Positions 11,729 to 25,684 of a stretch of 64,000 nucleotides of DNA are shown here, piece after piece (position 1 is the stretch's first letter; each line of letters starts with the position of its first letter). Below the pieces are notes generated by a model. It did not search any database. It was not told the origin of the DNA and saw only the letters and a list, made by a program, of their open reading frames with translations. Source of the DNA: Stomorhina lunata (lineage: Eukaryota; Arthropoda; Insecta; Diptera; Rhiniidae); contig OW121743.1 of the NCBI GenBank assembly GCA_933228675.1, positions 110,727,468 through 110,791,467 of the forward strand. Reading direction: 5' to 3'. The position numbers and the translations under genes are program-made.

Positions 11729-12419
11729 AAGCCCCAGAGTAACCTTCTGATCACATTGGACGTATTTTAGGGAAAATAAAACATTGAATTTCGTGAGTTT
11801 TGTGTCATGGCTGATAGGCTATAAAACTATAAAATATTTTTCTAAAATCAAAAACTTTTGAAGGTCCATAATTATATTCGAATATAATTCTTTTGAAATG
11901 CGAAGTAAGCCTCAGATTACATAACGAGTTCGCATTTTTTGGCAAATAAAACTGAATACTATTCATTGAACACATATTTCTATATGACTGATCATAATAT
12001 TTGACTAAATGATTTACTATATTGGTCATCTGCAGAACGGTCATCTGCCGAAGTCTTATTCTACAATAGAAAGTATGTGTGTACGATTAACAGAAAAATA
12101 AGTTCCACTAAATACCGATTTTTGGACATTCTGTAACATATAATCTACTAAACAATAAAAAGATAAGATTGAAAAATAAATTTAATCTTGATCATAACTT
12201 AAAGGACAGGTATTTTGTAATTTTCTTAGAATCGGGTAAAAAGTACACTTTGGTGTTGTTTTTAAATCAATCTATAGCAATCTATATTGGAGTCAATAAA
12301 CAAGAAAAAACACAGAATACATTTTCGGTACTCTTGAAAATTTGGACATTTCATAGAAAAAAAGTTATATTAGAATCGGTACAAATTAAAAAAAACTGAA
12401 GGAACATAGAATTTTTATA

Positions 12420-12850
12420 CTCTTCACCACCATAGGTGGAAAGGGTATTATAAGTTTATGCTGATGTATGTAACGCACATAAATATTTGTCTTAGACCCA
12501 TCTTTTAGTATACCAATAGGCTTAGAATCACTTTCTGAGTCGATTTAGCGATGTCCGTCCGTCCTTCTGGCTGGACGGCTGGCTGGCTGGACCCCCATGT
12601 AAACCTTGTAATCAAACTACAGGTCGCAATTCTAAAGATAATCTGATGAAATTTTTGATAATAGGACCATGGCTATTGAAATTCGTCAAAATCGGTCCAT
12701 TATTTATGGTACCTCCCATAGGTCCCACTTCCCGGATTTGATATATTGGCCACAAAAATTAATATTTTTTCATAAAATTTAAAACAAATACTGCTTATAT
12801 TAACTTAAATCACTGTACCAAATTTCAGTCAAAATTTGACCATAGCTCCC
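12420..12850 (+). repeat. Dispersed repeat, best preserved copy (CACCACCATAGGTGG family)
   Basis: Begins at the palindrome-like CACCACCATAGGTGG and continues through a GTCCGTCCGTCC / GGCTGGCTGG stretch, 'ctacaggtcgcaatt' and 'aaaatcggtccatt'. Related pieces occur at 100-870, 5970-6090, 13500-13910 and 40718-40735. Repeats of this look are common in calyptrate fly genomes (from memory, unverified). Non-coding. Confidence 0.6.
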
Positions 12851-14042
12851 ATACAAATTCTTTTCTCAAAACGCACTAAATGAGACAAAATTCACTAAAA
12901 CGCTCGTGAATCCGAAGATAATGAGAATTTTAAGTTTATTTTTTGCATACATAATTTGTGACAACTGTAATCAATTTGCCCAAGAAAATACATACAAATT
13001 AAATTTCACTTTGAAAATTTCATTCCGAAAAAATTATCGTTTTACTTTTTGTAGAAAAGCAAGATACGGAATTCATTCACATAAGAACGGAATTGAGTTC
13101 TGTGACATGGCTGTTTATTTTTAACTAAAGTACATAACATTTTAAATGATATGTCATTATTTTCGATTGAAATATTAAATTATAGAAAAAATTGAGTCAT
13201 GATATCAAATAAATAAAATAATCACATCAACTTTTCAACAAATTTCTGTGCGGAACAAGTTAGAATGAACTAGAGTCGGGCTTTTGATTTTGTAATACTC
13301 TAAACCAGGTCCCACCTAGAGAAAATTATAAAAGATTGTGTGTTTGTGGGTTTTAATGTATAAGTGCTATTTTTTAAGAGAGCGCAACATGACCTTACTC
13401 CAATGAAAGACAATACCGACTGAAGAAAATGTAATATTTTACAAAAACAAAACAATGTCGTATAAATAAGAGTCATTCTCAAGGTTCAACAAGGTACCAC
13501 AAAATGCACGTATGTACATATGTAATGCATAGATATATTGGTTTATGACCCACCTTTACTTCTCATAGCCTTTACGAAATTGAGATATTGGCCTCAAATG
13601 ATAGTACATATATTTTGATGAAATGAACAGAAATCAAAGTGATTTTTAAAAAAGATCCTATATTGGTCAAATAGTCACTTACAGTTTTACACATTTTTTT
13701 TAATTCCAAAATACTAGACAAAATTAACCGATTTAACCCTATTTAATTAATATTCATAAACTTTTTGTATAAACTGTAATCAAATTGCAAAATTAAAAAA
13801 AAAAAAACGGTCCACAAGTCTTGAGAAAGTGATTGTTTGATGACATTTTGCAAGAAAAAGAAAATACATTTGACCTCAGTGGTGAAGGGTATCATATGTT
13901 CGAGCTTTACCGACTTTTATAGTTTTTTCCATGAATTTTAATCTCATTTTGAAATTCACATCACAATGAGAGTAACAAAATTAAAAACATACAACGACTC
14001 AATCACGTAGTAGATATGAGCGATAGATACTTATATTGTAGT

Positions 14043-14686
14043 CAGAGCTGCCAGAAATTTTTCGCGAAAAATCTGCATATTATTCCAAAAATATCGGCAT
14101 AATCGCCATTTTGCTTTCCGATAATCGCAAAAAAAAATCGGAAATGCCGAAATCTATTTAAAATTCCTTTTAAAAAATTTGCATTTATGTATTTGAATCT
14201 AAATTAAATTATGTATTAGTAATTTTTATAAACTTCAACACTATAAGTAGAATACGTTACATTAAGTTTAAGTTGGTGTTTGCATAGAAATAATACTCCG
14301 ACTCCAACCTTTTAAAACACAAAACGACTAAAAATCACTTTCTTGAAGAACAAACTTTTTCCTTGTTATAAGTACGAACCCTAAACCGGATTGATTCTTA
14401 AAATTTGTGCATTTTGATGAAGTTCACAAAAACATTGGTTGTTTGAAATCGGTGTGTCAAATTTTGCTAAAACTTGCTCACATTTGATCATACCTCTCAT
14501 TTAGTACCAACTTTCAAAAATCAATAGATGTGGAAATCTTATATCGTTTATTACCCGCAGATTTTTAATATAAATTCAAGTTTGTTTTCGAGATAAGTTA
14601 AAAAATAGGCATTTCATCGGCACCTTAGCATTTTTGAGGTCAAAAATCGCCAAAATGGAAATAAAACGGCAAATCTGGCACGCCTG
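14043..14686. mobile_element. Non-autonomous hAT-type transposon with 8-bp target duplication
   Basis: The left terminus CAGAGCTGCCAGA and the inverted right terminus CAGGCGTGCCAGA match at 11 of 13 positions. The element is flanked on both sides by the same 8 bp, ATTGTAGT (14035-14042 and 14687-14694). An 8-bp duplication with CAG..TGCCA ends is characteristic of hAT transposons. The 644-bp interior has no transposase frame and is rich in AAAATCG/GCCGA-type words. Confidence 0.8.
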
Positions 14687-15002
14687 ATTGTAGTAGCTGT
14701 ATATAGTACAGATAAGTATGTATTTTATTAAGAGTGTGTCGTAATGAAAACAACTCTAATCGAGTAAAATAAATAAAAGTTAACATCATATAGTGTACCC
14801 GTTAACATCACTTGTTGATTGTTTAGATCAAAATACACAAATATACGGAAGATTGTAAAAATATAAAATAAATAGTAATAAGAAAATGAGAATTTAAAAT
14901 ATTTTTTTTTGTGAAATTAATACCAAAAGGAAAATTAACGGAAACTATAAATTTAGTGTAATAAATTTGCAAATAATTTGCCACTAAAAATCATTTAAGA
15001 AA

Positions 15003-17751
15003 ATGATTTGTTTAAAATCTGGCTTAATATGGTTTCTGCTTGTAATCGTGCATCATGGAATTTCATCGCCTCTACAACGAATAACAACGGCCACTATTGG
15101 CACTCAATGGAAAAGGGAAACAAAGCCGATGTGGAATGTAGAATTTATACCCGAGAATATGACAGCTCATATGAATACGGTGGAGCGATTGGAAGTAAAA
15201 ATTACAAGTATGTTGGCCACAAAATGAAATCTAATGTTTATGCAACCAAATAGCACTAATTTACAAAATTTAACTTCTTACATTACTATTGGTCACCCCT
15301 GTATATTTGGCTTAAAATAACACTTGCTTTTGGAACATAATACATAACGTGGTAGCTATAAGATGAAGGTTAATTTCAATAACTTTTCGAACGCCGATTT
15401 AGGCTTTCGTATTACCCTTGCCAATTTTCATGTAGATAAAACTAAAATTTGTAGCTTTGAGGAACTTAACACTTTTTTAACTTAAAAAGAATTTAAGACG
15501 ATTTTGTTTATTTTTCACAGGCTTTGTTCTTTTAAAAATAGTCTCTAACAGTACGTTTACACACGTAGGTGACTTGTTACAAGTTGTGTATACGTATTCT
15601 TCTGACATGCAAGTAAAAAAATCACTGGCAATCAAAATCGCTTGTCAGTGAGCCTACAACTTGCAGAAGTGTGATTGTGTTAGTAAAAAAATATAAATGT
15701 ATTGAGCTGGCCGAGGATTGAACTTGGACCTCTGGTATGCTAGACGGATGGCTAACCTGCTATACCACGGCGGTTCAAAAAAATTATATTTTGTTTAAAA
15801 TTTAAAATTTTGCATGTTTTAAGTCTTAAAAAAATAGTTTAACTTGGTAGTAAATTTTGGTGTTGAGTAGTGTAATTAGTCAAATTCCCAGTTGCACTTA
15901 AGTGTAAAATGTTACAATTACTAAAAGTCACACGTGCATACTATCATGTAATGTAAAAAGTGTGAATTTCAACCATTTATTGTAAAACTAGAAGAACCCG
16001 TTGCCCGTAGCCGGAATGATTTAAAATTCTGTATTGAAAATATTATGTACTTAAAAAAAAAAAAACAAATCCCATTATATTACCTCTATATATCAGAATT
16101 ATTAGAATATTATAAAAAACTACAATATTTTAATTCCATTTCAGTCGATTTTGGGATACATTTTAATTTTGGTCATTTTCGATTCAAATTGTTACCATTT
16201 TAATCGCCAATTGCTGAAATTTTTTAAAAAATTTATAAGTTATATAAATTTTTAGTTTAATTAATTAGATAAATTGGTTTTATAGAAAAAGGAAAGTGAT
16301 AACCACTTTTTTCTATTATATACCAAGGCTTTATTTCTTTAGGGGATACAATGTTTTTATTTTAAGCTGTTATGTATTTAATTATTTACTGATATAAAAT
16401 CATAATGGTCGCATAATTTTATAAATTTAATCCTTACTTTAATTTATAACATATTTTTTCTTTCAGATATTGATGTAAATAATTTAAATTTCATATCATT
16501 CAGATTTAAATCCGATAATGAAGGATTGGCTAAAGTGGACGATATAATAATTGGATCTCAAATAAATCCAATAAGTAGGATGTGGCAGGGAAATATTACT
16601 ATAGACGTAATATTCTTGGGATCAACACGCATTTACGTTGAAATGATAAATAGTTTTGATAATACAACGGAATTAAGCAAAGAATCTTTTGATATAGTTA
16701 TCATACGGAAACAGCGAATTATAGACCATGTTTTTACGGGCTCTGTTATTTTATTAGTTTCGTTATTGTACATTAATTTTGGCGCTGCATTAGATTTGCA
16801 GGTTCTAAAAGGTCTTATTACAAGACCAGTGGTAAGTACAATATATAAGCAAATTTAAGTAAAGTTAATTAAATTATTTAAATTTCACAGAGTCCCAGTA
16901 TTGGTATTGTATGTCAGTATGCGTTCATGCCTTTAATAAGTTTTGCTGTTGGATATTTTATTTTCCCCAATAGTCCGGAAATGCAGTTGGGTTTATTTTT
17001 TACTGGTGTTGCGCCCAGTGGTGGTGCCTCAAACTTATGGACTGTACTTTTGGGTGGCAATATTAATCTATCGGTTTTATTGACAACTGTCAGCAACTTG
17101 GTTGCTTTTTTCATGATGCCATTCTGGATTTTCACCTTGGGTCATATTATTTTTTCCCAAGCCAATTTAGAAGTTCCCTATGTTAAAATAGCAACCTATT
17201 CCGTAGCATTAATTGTACCCTTAGCAATTGGAATGGCTTTACAACGATATACACCGAGGGTTGGACGTGTCCTAGTTCGTCTTTTAAAGCCCATATCGAC
17301 ATGTTTAATATTATTTATTGTAGTCTTTGCTATAGTAACAAATTTATATTTATTCCAATTGTTTTCATGGCAGGTAAAATATGTTTAATATTATACCTAT
17401 ATTTCGTTTTATTTATTTTTTCTTTTTACTTCCTTTTAGATTATTCTGGCTGGATTGCTATTGCCCTGGTTAGGCTATATTATATCCTGGTCTGTGGCAA
17501 AGACTTTAAAACAAAACTCTGTCGATTCTTTAACTATAGCTATAGAAACGGGCATACAAAATACTGGCATTGCGATATTTTTGTTAAAAACTTTGACACA
17601 ACCTCAGGCGGATTTAACTATAGTTATACCAGTTGCTGTTGATATTATGACCATGATTCCGCTAGCGGGTTTATATATTTATCAGAAATGTACTGGTCGT
17701 AATATAAAAGATGGCATTTTAACAGAAGAACAACAAAGTATAAGACCTTAA
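15003..17751 (+). CDS. SLC10-family (sodium/bile acid cotransporter-like) membrane protein
   Basis: Predicted plasma-membrane symporter of the bile-acid/sodium symporter family; substrate unknown. Exons: 15003-15207, 16467-16831, 16891-17373 and 17440-17751 (205+365+483+312 nt = 454 aa), in phase throughout. The start ATG at 15003 gives a hydrophobic signal peptide (LIWFLLVIVHHGISS). A long extracellular N-terminal region of about 140 residues follows, then roughly nine membrane segments. Family marks are GVAPSGGASNLWTVLLGGN in exon 3 and ETGIQNTGIAIFLL in exon 4. The long ectodomain resembles the SLC10A3/A5 (P3-like) branch rather than SLC10A1/A2. The intact frame suggests a working gene. 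Intron 1 (1.26 kb) contains a SINE head. Confidence 0.92.
15701..15776 (-). mobile_element. tRNA-derived SINE head (copy A)
   Basis: Read on the minus strand it starts GAACCGCCGTGGTATAGCAG, an A-box-like region, and continues to ATACCAGAGGTCC and the B-box-like AAGTTCAATCC. It matches copies B (25685-25970) and C (28351-28582). Only the head is present; the SINE body is missing. It lies antisense in SLC10 intron 1. Confidence 0.75.
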
Positions 17752-17990
17752 GGTTTTAAAAAAAAGAATTAAGTTTATTTAATTAACAAAAGCCAATTAA
17801 TAGTAGGTAGATATAGTACTTCATCGTTCCAGCTCGTAAGTAATGTGCAAGTATTGTATATATTATCCATTGCAAATCTCTTAAGTTATTTAATAATTTA
17901 AAAATATTGTTACTTTTTTACAATTATTAATACATACATACCCTTGTTGTTGAAAATTTAACAGAAGTCTTTTGTTTGGAGCTTAGCATT
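17752..17990. other. Convergent 3' ends of the SLC10 gene and APC1
   Basis: The two genes end tail to tail 239 bp apart, so this stretch must hold both 3' UTRs. No clear canonical AATAAA was singled out; several AT-rich candidates exist. Confidence 0.5.
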
Positions 17991-20900
17991 TTAAGCACTT
18001 GTTGCTTGCAGAATTTTCAATAGACATTGTGCAGTAGACGTATTCAATTGAAGTTTATGAAACTCTTTTATGTAGCCAATATAGTTAGCTGGACTCTTGA
18101 CCACTAAATTCATTAGATTTGGGGTGAGTTGGTAGAAAATAATAACGGCTATCAAACGTTTAATATCTTGTGCCGAAAGATTGGCAATAATATGTGGTTC
18201 AAAATCGCGTGAACCTATAAACTGTCGCAAGGGCAGAGACAATTGTTGACGACAATTATCTAAAAAGGTTTTAAACTGTTCAACGTAGGCTAATAGTAGC
18301 TCTTTGGAAAAGAGTATGTGCGATTGCGAGTAATTCTTCATATAGGAGCTAATTAGTTTTAACTGCCAAATGTCATTGAAGCTAAGTTGTTGGGTCTTTA
18401 AGTGTAAGACATGCTAAAAATTAAAATACCAAGTTTTCATTAACTATTGACTTTTACAAAAGTTTATCCTATCATATACTTACATTGTATGCAGCCAAAT
18501 AGATGGGTAAAACATGCATTTTATCCTTGACAACGGCATTGTAAAACAACATCGTTAAATGTTGCTTCAAAGCTAATTCAGTTGTGGAAGTTTCGGATTC
18601 GTCTAAATGTAATAGTCGGTCTGTAAATCCTATGACATATGGTTCATTCGAAAATCTTTCCAATGTTTTCGGATCTATTTCCCAGCATACGTATTGTTCC
18701 GTTGTTAAAGTCTGCGAAAATAGACTTTTAAGACGATCTGGATCTTCAAGATGAGATAGACAGCCAGAACGTTTTTTAATCTCAATGCAAGCGGAGTTTT
18801 CTAATGCTTTACTAGAGAATTAAAAAAAAGAATCATAAGGTAAAAAACATTAACATTTCAAAATTGTCCAACAAAAAAATATTTTTTTTTGTATTTGATT
18901 TAAATATTTTATAAAAAATATAAAAATAATTTAATTTTCACAAAAAATTTAGAAAAAAAATTCTGATCTATTTTCCAAAAAGTTTATTATAAAAATGTAA
19001 TATTTCATAAGATTTTCGATGTTTTTTTTAATTTATATTTGAACTCTATACTTACACCAATTGATTCCAGTTGCGATTCTTTTCAAACGAGACTGGCCAA
19101 TAATTTGGATCATCTACAACAACTTTTTGCAAGGTACTTAATTCGGGTAACATACAAGGAGCCATTGGCAAACGTCTCAACTCCTTAGAGCCGATTTCCA
19201 ATATTGATATATTACACAAGCATAGTTTTCGCGTATCAATATCACGAGGCAAAAATAGGCGAGGTTCTACAGCCAAGACATACAAATGACGAAAAGCTTG
19301 AAGGTGGTATCTAAAATTAAAAATAATTGGGTATTTAAAATTTTAAACTGCGAATTTCTTTTTACGCCATTAAAATACCTATTATCATTGCTGTGAGTTG
19401 GGAATTTAGGAAACAAGGCACATACTAGTGCAGCTACCGCTTCTGGGGTTTTTGATATGCTGAAGCGACCAGCGCCCAAAAATAGAAAACCCAAAGCCAT
19501 ATGTATTGCCATGTGAGAGCCATATGTCACATGAGGATGTGGAGTTCCAATTCTCGATCTTAAATAACGTATAATGCGTAGAATTTCTAAATCACCAGAA
19601 CCGGCAAATACTAAAGATATAGCTAACAAAATAACCATTAGACTATTTTCTATGGTAGTTCGTCCCGCAAATTCTCCCACATATTTTCCAGAAAACCCTA
19701 AAAACAATTTAATAGCTCTTCTAAGGGTTTTAAAGGCAATGGGATTTTCGGAGCCGGCATATTTTAAGCCAATACAAAAGGCAGCACCCGCAATTATATT
19801 GCAATAAGCTTGACTAGAATTAAATAAAATTTAAACTTACATTTTAATACATATCTTTTAAACTTACATATTAATACATAATTTTTACTTACGTTATAGC
19901 CTCATGATCGATATCTTCATTATCGTTAACTTGTGCTCCCTTTTCGACATCAAACCTTAGGTTGACCGGGAATTGATTATGTAACCATTCTTCATCTGGT
20001 TGAACTTCACTCCACATGATTAAGCCATGGGAAATTGTGCGTAGTAGTAATAGATCTGGCCTCACTAGATCTAACAAATAACGAGTATTTGGAGGATTCA
20101 TCCATTCGGCAACTGCTTTGTTGTCGGTGCTAAAAAACATAAGACCAAGTGCAAGAGTAGCACCCGGAGCTGTAACATCTATATTAACCTGCTCGCCCTC
20201 ACGAACTTGGAATGAAGGCAATTTATATTTTTCTTTTTGGGAACCAGTTAACAGTCTTTTATTTCCACCCACCATATAATAGTGTAAAGTATCGGGTAAC
20301 TGAAGGTCTCTTAGGCCAGCCGGAGATTCACCCTGGCCCAGAGTTACTAAACCTAAGGCTAGACCAGCTGTTAAGGCATACGATTCCCTTTCAACACAAT
20401 TTTCCATTTCTGGTCCGGGAGGTCGTCCTACTTCTTGCAATAAAACTTCTGCTATGTGTCTTTTAGCAGTACCCTGGTAAAGCAAACCAATTCCCATTAA
20501 AGAGGCTACCTGTATATTTTGGGGTATATCTAGTTCCAAGGCTGTTGCTGGAAGTAAAGCTTCTATGTGCACACTCAAAAGTTTAGTTGTAGTATTATTC
20601 ATAGTACCCCTATGAGTGGCTGATATTCCCAACAGTAAGCCTACACTTGTCATTTCATCGCACTTCACTAAATATTCGTAAATACTCATAAACGATAAAG
20701 TTTTCAAGTGGTTATTTAAACCCAAAGCCATTAGAAAGCCAGCATGTTCAGTAGAGATATCCGCTTGACCTTTGGGCTTATTGTAAACAATCCATGTGGA
20801 ATCTACATCTCGAGCGTTTGGTGATATCTTTAATCCAGCTGCTACACCATTATGGAATGTTGGCCATAGACTCATATTGGCGGGGAATTCAATTTGTTGC

Positions 20901-23900
20901 ATTTCGACAGTGGCACCTTTAATGGGTTCTTTGCCTATTAGACATAATTTGGGTATGGGCATAGATTCGGTTGGTGTGGGTATGGAAGTTCTTAATGTAA
21001 ACATTCCTCTACCCAAAGGCAAAGTCATAGTTCTTGTGCACAAGGTAAATAACTGCTTCTCTTGCTCCTCTATAAATTCATGGTCTGATGTGCCTGGAGA
21101 TTGAGTAATATCTATTATAACCGGTTCTGAAGACGTTAAAAGCCTACGAACTTCTGTTACACGCATATCGTCTGGATATCGCAGACTCAGTAATTTAGTA
21201 TCTATATTATCCATGCCATCATCTAAAGCACCTTCCATCTGAGATATTCCACTTTTTGAGGGAGGACAACGAGCTGATAACGAGTCCTCTGTATCGATAT
21301 TCATATTTTGCAAATAATTTGAACTTTTGTTCTGACTCGCAAAATCACAATTTTGCAATTTGGCATGAGCAACTAAATCAGAACGCAAAATTAATTCGTA
21401 TGTAGCTGGAGAACAACCAATAGGTGGTTCTAATCTTGAGTATTCTAAGCATTCAGATATTATTAAATTAACTGCAACGGGCAAATTTTCTATGTCCTTA
21501 CGAGTCATTTCTATGAGAAAAATATATATTTGTATTAAAAAATAATACATAGCATCTAGGAAACTTACTCATATTAATTAATATTTGTATGACTTGTTCA
21601 GAGCGCGTTACATTGGTAGAAATAAACCTTTTTGGTTTTTTGGCAAAAAAAGATTGCACTGAATCAGTAAACTCTAAAGGTTTTATCCAATGTTTGATTT
21701 TATGAGTACCATGCATAATAAGAGAGACCACCTAAAATATATTTAATGGAGTTCAGATATTGACATAAAAGTATGAAATACCAACCAACCTGCAATACAT
21801 TGCGACTTAAATCATTTAAACCGTCCACATAATTATAAGGTAAAACATCCTTATTGTGTATTATATTTTCAAGCTGATTAAAAACACTGGGAGCTTGAAC
21901 TTGTAAAAGTTCTTTATATGACATTTGTGAACCATGCTGTTCAGTTAAGATACAAGTCTTTGAACAATTCTTGACCAGCAAAGGAAAGTCTAAAGCATAA
22001 TGAAACGTATAAGACTGTAATTGCATATCGAAGGCCATTTGATGCAGAAACTGTAAAAATAACATTTAAATATTTGTATTCCAATTTAAATAACAAATTA
22101 CCTTTGCTAATGGTAACAAATGCGAATGCATGGTATCGTCCAATTTAAAATCTTCATACAGCAAATGAAAACTATAAAATATTGCTGGTATTGTATTAAA
22201 CAAGCAGGCCGTTGTATCGATATTATTACACTGGACATTATTATCTTTTGTTTGCTTAGTATCAGTGCCCTCAAGAACGGATAACATAAATTGCCAATCC
22301 TCATCTGTTCCCGAATGTATTTCATCGTTTTTCTTTCTTTTCTTTGGCTCTTCAGCGCTAAACGAAGTTGCAGTGTTGCTGCTGAAGTCATGCATTACAG
22401 CTGAATAACCCATTAGATCTAACAGAACATTACAAAATATTTCCCATTCCTGTTCGACAGAATAATCTCGAGAACCAGGTGGATTACGGGTTCCATACCA
22501 TTTTGTAATAAATTGTATGTACTGGTCTTTTTTTAGGACCTGCTTCAAAACTACAATACAACGACTAACAAATTTAGTTTCATTTATCAGAGGCAATGCT
22601 ATACGCAGCATTTTTCCGGAACTATATACTAAAGTTAACCGATTAACTGCTGGATCCCGAAGACCCAAACAAATGTTACTAGATCTGAAATTTGTGTGGT
22701 AAATAAAAATGGTCATACAATGAAGAAAAATGTACACTGTACCTGTTGGAGAACTGTGGTTGTAGAGGATGTACAGGTGATAACAAATGTAATTCATCTT
22801 CAAATGTTGTGTCTCCAGGCTTTTGTGCAGATGGCAAAAGACTGCTACGACGAGGAAATGAGGTATTTGGAGATTTATTTTGTGTAGCTGGAGTAATATT
22901 CAGAGTAACTTTAGAAGTTGGTGTATTGTTGTTAAGTGTATTGGGAATGTGGACTTTAGATACCAAAACATTACCAGTGTAAAGTATTAAAGTTCCCGAG
23001 GGGTCAAGAACAGCAATCATATTCATACGCTAAATAAATAGTATTGTAAAATGTTGTAGTAGAAATTACATTTTTTATAAATTACCTCTAAAGCCACAGC
23101 ATCTTTTGCCACCACAGTTATGGGTTTGGTAGATATTTGTAATTCTTTGTTTTCAAAATTATTTAAACGCACCATTTGTAGTTTACATGAACGGGGCAAA
23201 AGGTAACAAAGAAATGTTTGGCCCACTAAATCGGTGTGTATAAAAGCTTTTGAAGATATTTCACAAAAATCTCGATTGCTTTAAATAAAAACAATTTAAT
23301 TGTTCTAATAGGTATTATTTGAGAGTTATCAGCGCTACTTACTTGCCATATGTATTTTCTGTCCATACATGTTCCAAACAAAGTTCGGGTACTATAGGTT
23401 TTGAGGGCTGTGATTGACCGCATTTACGTATATCCTGCACAGAAATTGAATGCTGACCTATTGTCGACTGTAAATTACTTAGAGGAGAAGCTGGAGTCGA
23501 ACGGCTAAAAGTAAGCAGACAATTTAAAAATTTCTACTCTTTTAATGACATTGTAATTACTTGAAATTTCCAAACGCTCCACTTAATGAATGCGCACAAT
23601 TCAGGAACTTACTTATATGAGTAGAATAATTCGATGTTCCTAAGCTAGTGCGTCCTAAATGTGTGCTATTTTTCGGAGCAACTAGATTATAAAAATATAT
23701 ATTTAAAATTCAAAACTATTAAAATGAAAAACGAAACCCTTACCGCCTGGAAATTTCATACCACTTTGGGAGAAACTGCACTGACCAGCAGGATTATGCC
23801 CTAAAGTACTAGCACCTTTATGCATACTAAACTGGTGTACTGTACTTCCTAATACTGTCTCATTTTGGGCTCCAATATATTGTATCTCATCGGCTGATGC

Positions 23901-25139
23901 TTTACGCAGTTTTGATATAAAATGTTTACCAATTTTGGTATCATACAACAGCAAAAGGTCCGAATTTTCATCGGAAAATATTATATTATAATCGGATTCA
24001 ATAAGATATGAAATAACATTTGTAGCCGACTTGTTTAGAACTGGACAAATCTCATCCAAAGGATGGGATAGTGAAAATAAACGTGGCATGGATATGCTAT
24101 GATTTTGTATTATAGTATTAGAAGCTACTTTTTCCAAAAGTATACCAAAGCGTGTGGGCCACACATGGGATATGGGAAATTCCAAATTCGATAAGAAGTC
24201 TTCACCATTACTGCAATATACCCGTAATGATGTTTGATCTAAAATATTGATGAAATCAGATTTGTTTTTAATAAGTGCAACAATAAAAGAAATCGGAACA
24301 AGTTTAAATTAAGAATATATCACCGATGTTTTTGATTTTTTCTCCTTACAGGGTTATTAAATTATTAAATTTAGCTATTTTATTTTAGAAAGACAATCGG
24401 TTTTTATGGACTTGAAGTAGATTTAAGCCTAAAGTCATATACCAACCAATTAAACAAATGGATGTTTGTTTATTATCCTCTTCCTCCTCTTCATCTTTAC
24501 CGTATTTCAATCGAGTTTGTATAAAGGATTTATTACAAAAGAAAGCAAATTTTATAGGAGTCTCACATGTGAAACACAGTCGAGGTAAAATATTACGTTC
24601 ATCTGCTAAACCTTAAGTGGGATAATTAAAATCAAGTTTAATAAAATAATTACTACTAAACAAACAATTTTATTCATACCTCTAGTCCAGACTGCAGTAT
24701 GCTTTTTAACGTACAACTCCTCTTCCGAGTTAATTAGGTATTCGCTTACATATCCCTGAGGTGCTTTTGAGTAATTCAACTTATCCTCTTTATTCTGGCT
24801 GCTGGATGCAGTCGAATATTTGTTATTCTTTTTTACAGATGATTTAGTTTTGACATCGAACTTATGGATATTTTCCTCCAATTTACACTCTTCATAGATT
24901 TCTCTAATACACCAGAACTCATTGTGCTCTTCTTTGGCCGAAATATTAACATTTTGTAGACGTTGCAGCAATATATGTTCCGAAGGCAAATGTGGATGTG
25001 GTTTAGTGTCTGTAGGACCAGGATGCTCATCGACCGCCGGTCTACCTCGTGGAATATATTCCAATGGAGGTTCTGATACGGCGATCATTACTTCACCAAT
25101 TTCATCCAGATTTGCAGAAATTTTTTCCAAAACATTCAA
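17991..25139 (-). CDS. shtd: Anaphase-promoting complex subunit 1 (APC1, shattered)
   Basis: Largest scaffold subunit of the APC/C ubiquitin ligase. Fifteen coding exons (minus strand): 25139-24680, 24611-24447, 24238-23744, 23681-23561, 23504-23343, 23278-23086, 23029-22743, 22684-22102, 22050-21790, 21731-21569, 21510-19893, 19813-19379, 19310-19056, 18811-18484, 18413-17991. They sum to 5949 nt = 1982 aa, near the human (about 1944) and fly lengths. The N-terminal half forms the beta-propeller region, with serine/proline-rich loops such as the SFPRRSSLLPSAQKP segment in exon 7. Exons 11-12 carry the proteasome/cyclosome (PC) repeats (VASLMGIGLLYQGTAKRHIAEVLL, AGLALGLVTLGQGES, ATLALGLMFF). 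The donor of exon 2 (ATTG|GTTGGT) is the least certain junction, chosen because the alternative creates a stop. Confidence 0.95.
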
Positions 25140-25562
25140 CGATTATCTCAGGAAAATTATTGTTGCCTCTATTTAGATATATAGACAGGATAAATAAATA
25201 ATTAATTTGTGGAAATTCACTCACAAATCATAATAAAAACGATAATCAAGAAATTAATTCGCCGGCAATAAAAATTCGCGGTTGGTTGGTGCAATTTTTT
25301 GTTTGCAAAAAAAATCTTCTTCTTTTTTGCATAAGAAGGGAAAGATGATATCAAGCATTGTCAACTTTTATATTTAAAAAAGCACTAAAATTTATGAAAA
25401 ACGCGTAAATAAAACACTAATTTGATTTATTGATCTAACTTTATTTTTACCAACTGACTTAAAATCACTTTCAGAAGCTTATAAAAGCAGAACTCATTGT
25501 ACTTAATTTCTTTTCGAATCAGTCCATATTTGATTATAATTTCTATATGCCTAGGATATACA

Positions 25563-25665
25563 TATTGTTGTTGTTGTTGTTACTGCGATATCGCAGAAGT
25601 AGCAGTCCTTGGTCGGAATCTTAGGATTTCCGAGTCGATCGCCCGTGGGAACGTATTTGTATTTA
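25563..25665. repeat. (TTG)n-linked interspersed repeat
   Basis: A TTGTTGTTGTTGTTGTT run is followed by a GC-richer non-coding segment (ATATCGCAGAAGTAGCAG, then TCCTTGGTCGGAATC, then GCCCGTGGGAACG), unlike the AT-rich surroundings. The arrangement resembles the trinucleotide tail and 3' body of a second SINE or other retroposon read on the opposite strand. Only one copy is in the window. Confidence 0.4.
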
Positions 25666-25684
25666 CTTAATCCTATTTGATATG

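Larger units (their letters stand above)
10924..15002. other. Repeat-rich intergenic region between GAR1 and the SLC10 gene
   Basis: No supported gene in about 4 kb. It holds the GAR1 3' UTR, a 195-bp inverted-repeat element (11534-11728), dispersed-repeat copies (12420-12850 and weaker ones near 13500-13910 and 14270), and a hAT-type MITE (14043-14686). Segments near 11370-11500 and 12975-13095 also resemble each other (a TTTCATTCCGAAAAA block, then GGAATTCATTC), so another diverged repeat is present. Small open frames here have no recognisable homology. Confidence 0.55.

Noticed and set aside
12169..12399. 76-codon lysine/isoleucine-rich frame
   Set aside because: AT-rich intergenic chance frame with no neighbour or domain support.
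15701..15776. tRNA-like sequence
   Set aside because: It has A- and B-box-like words but no paired acceptor stem, and it recurs with a shared body elsewhere; called a SINE head instead.
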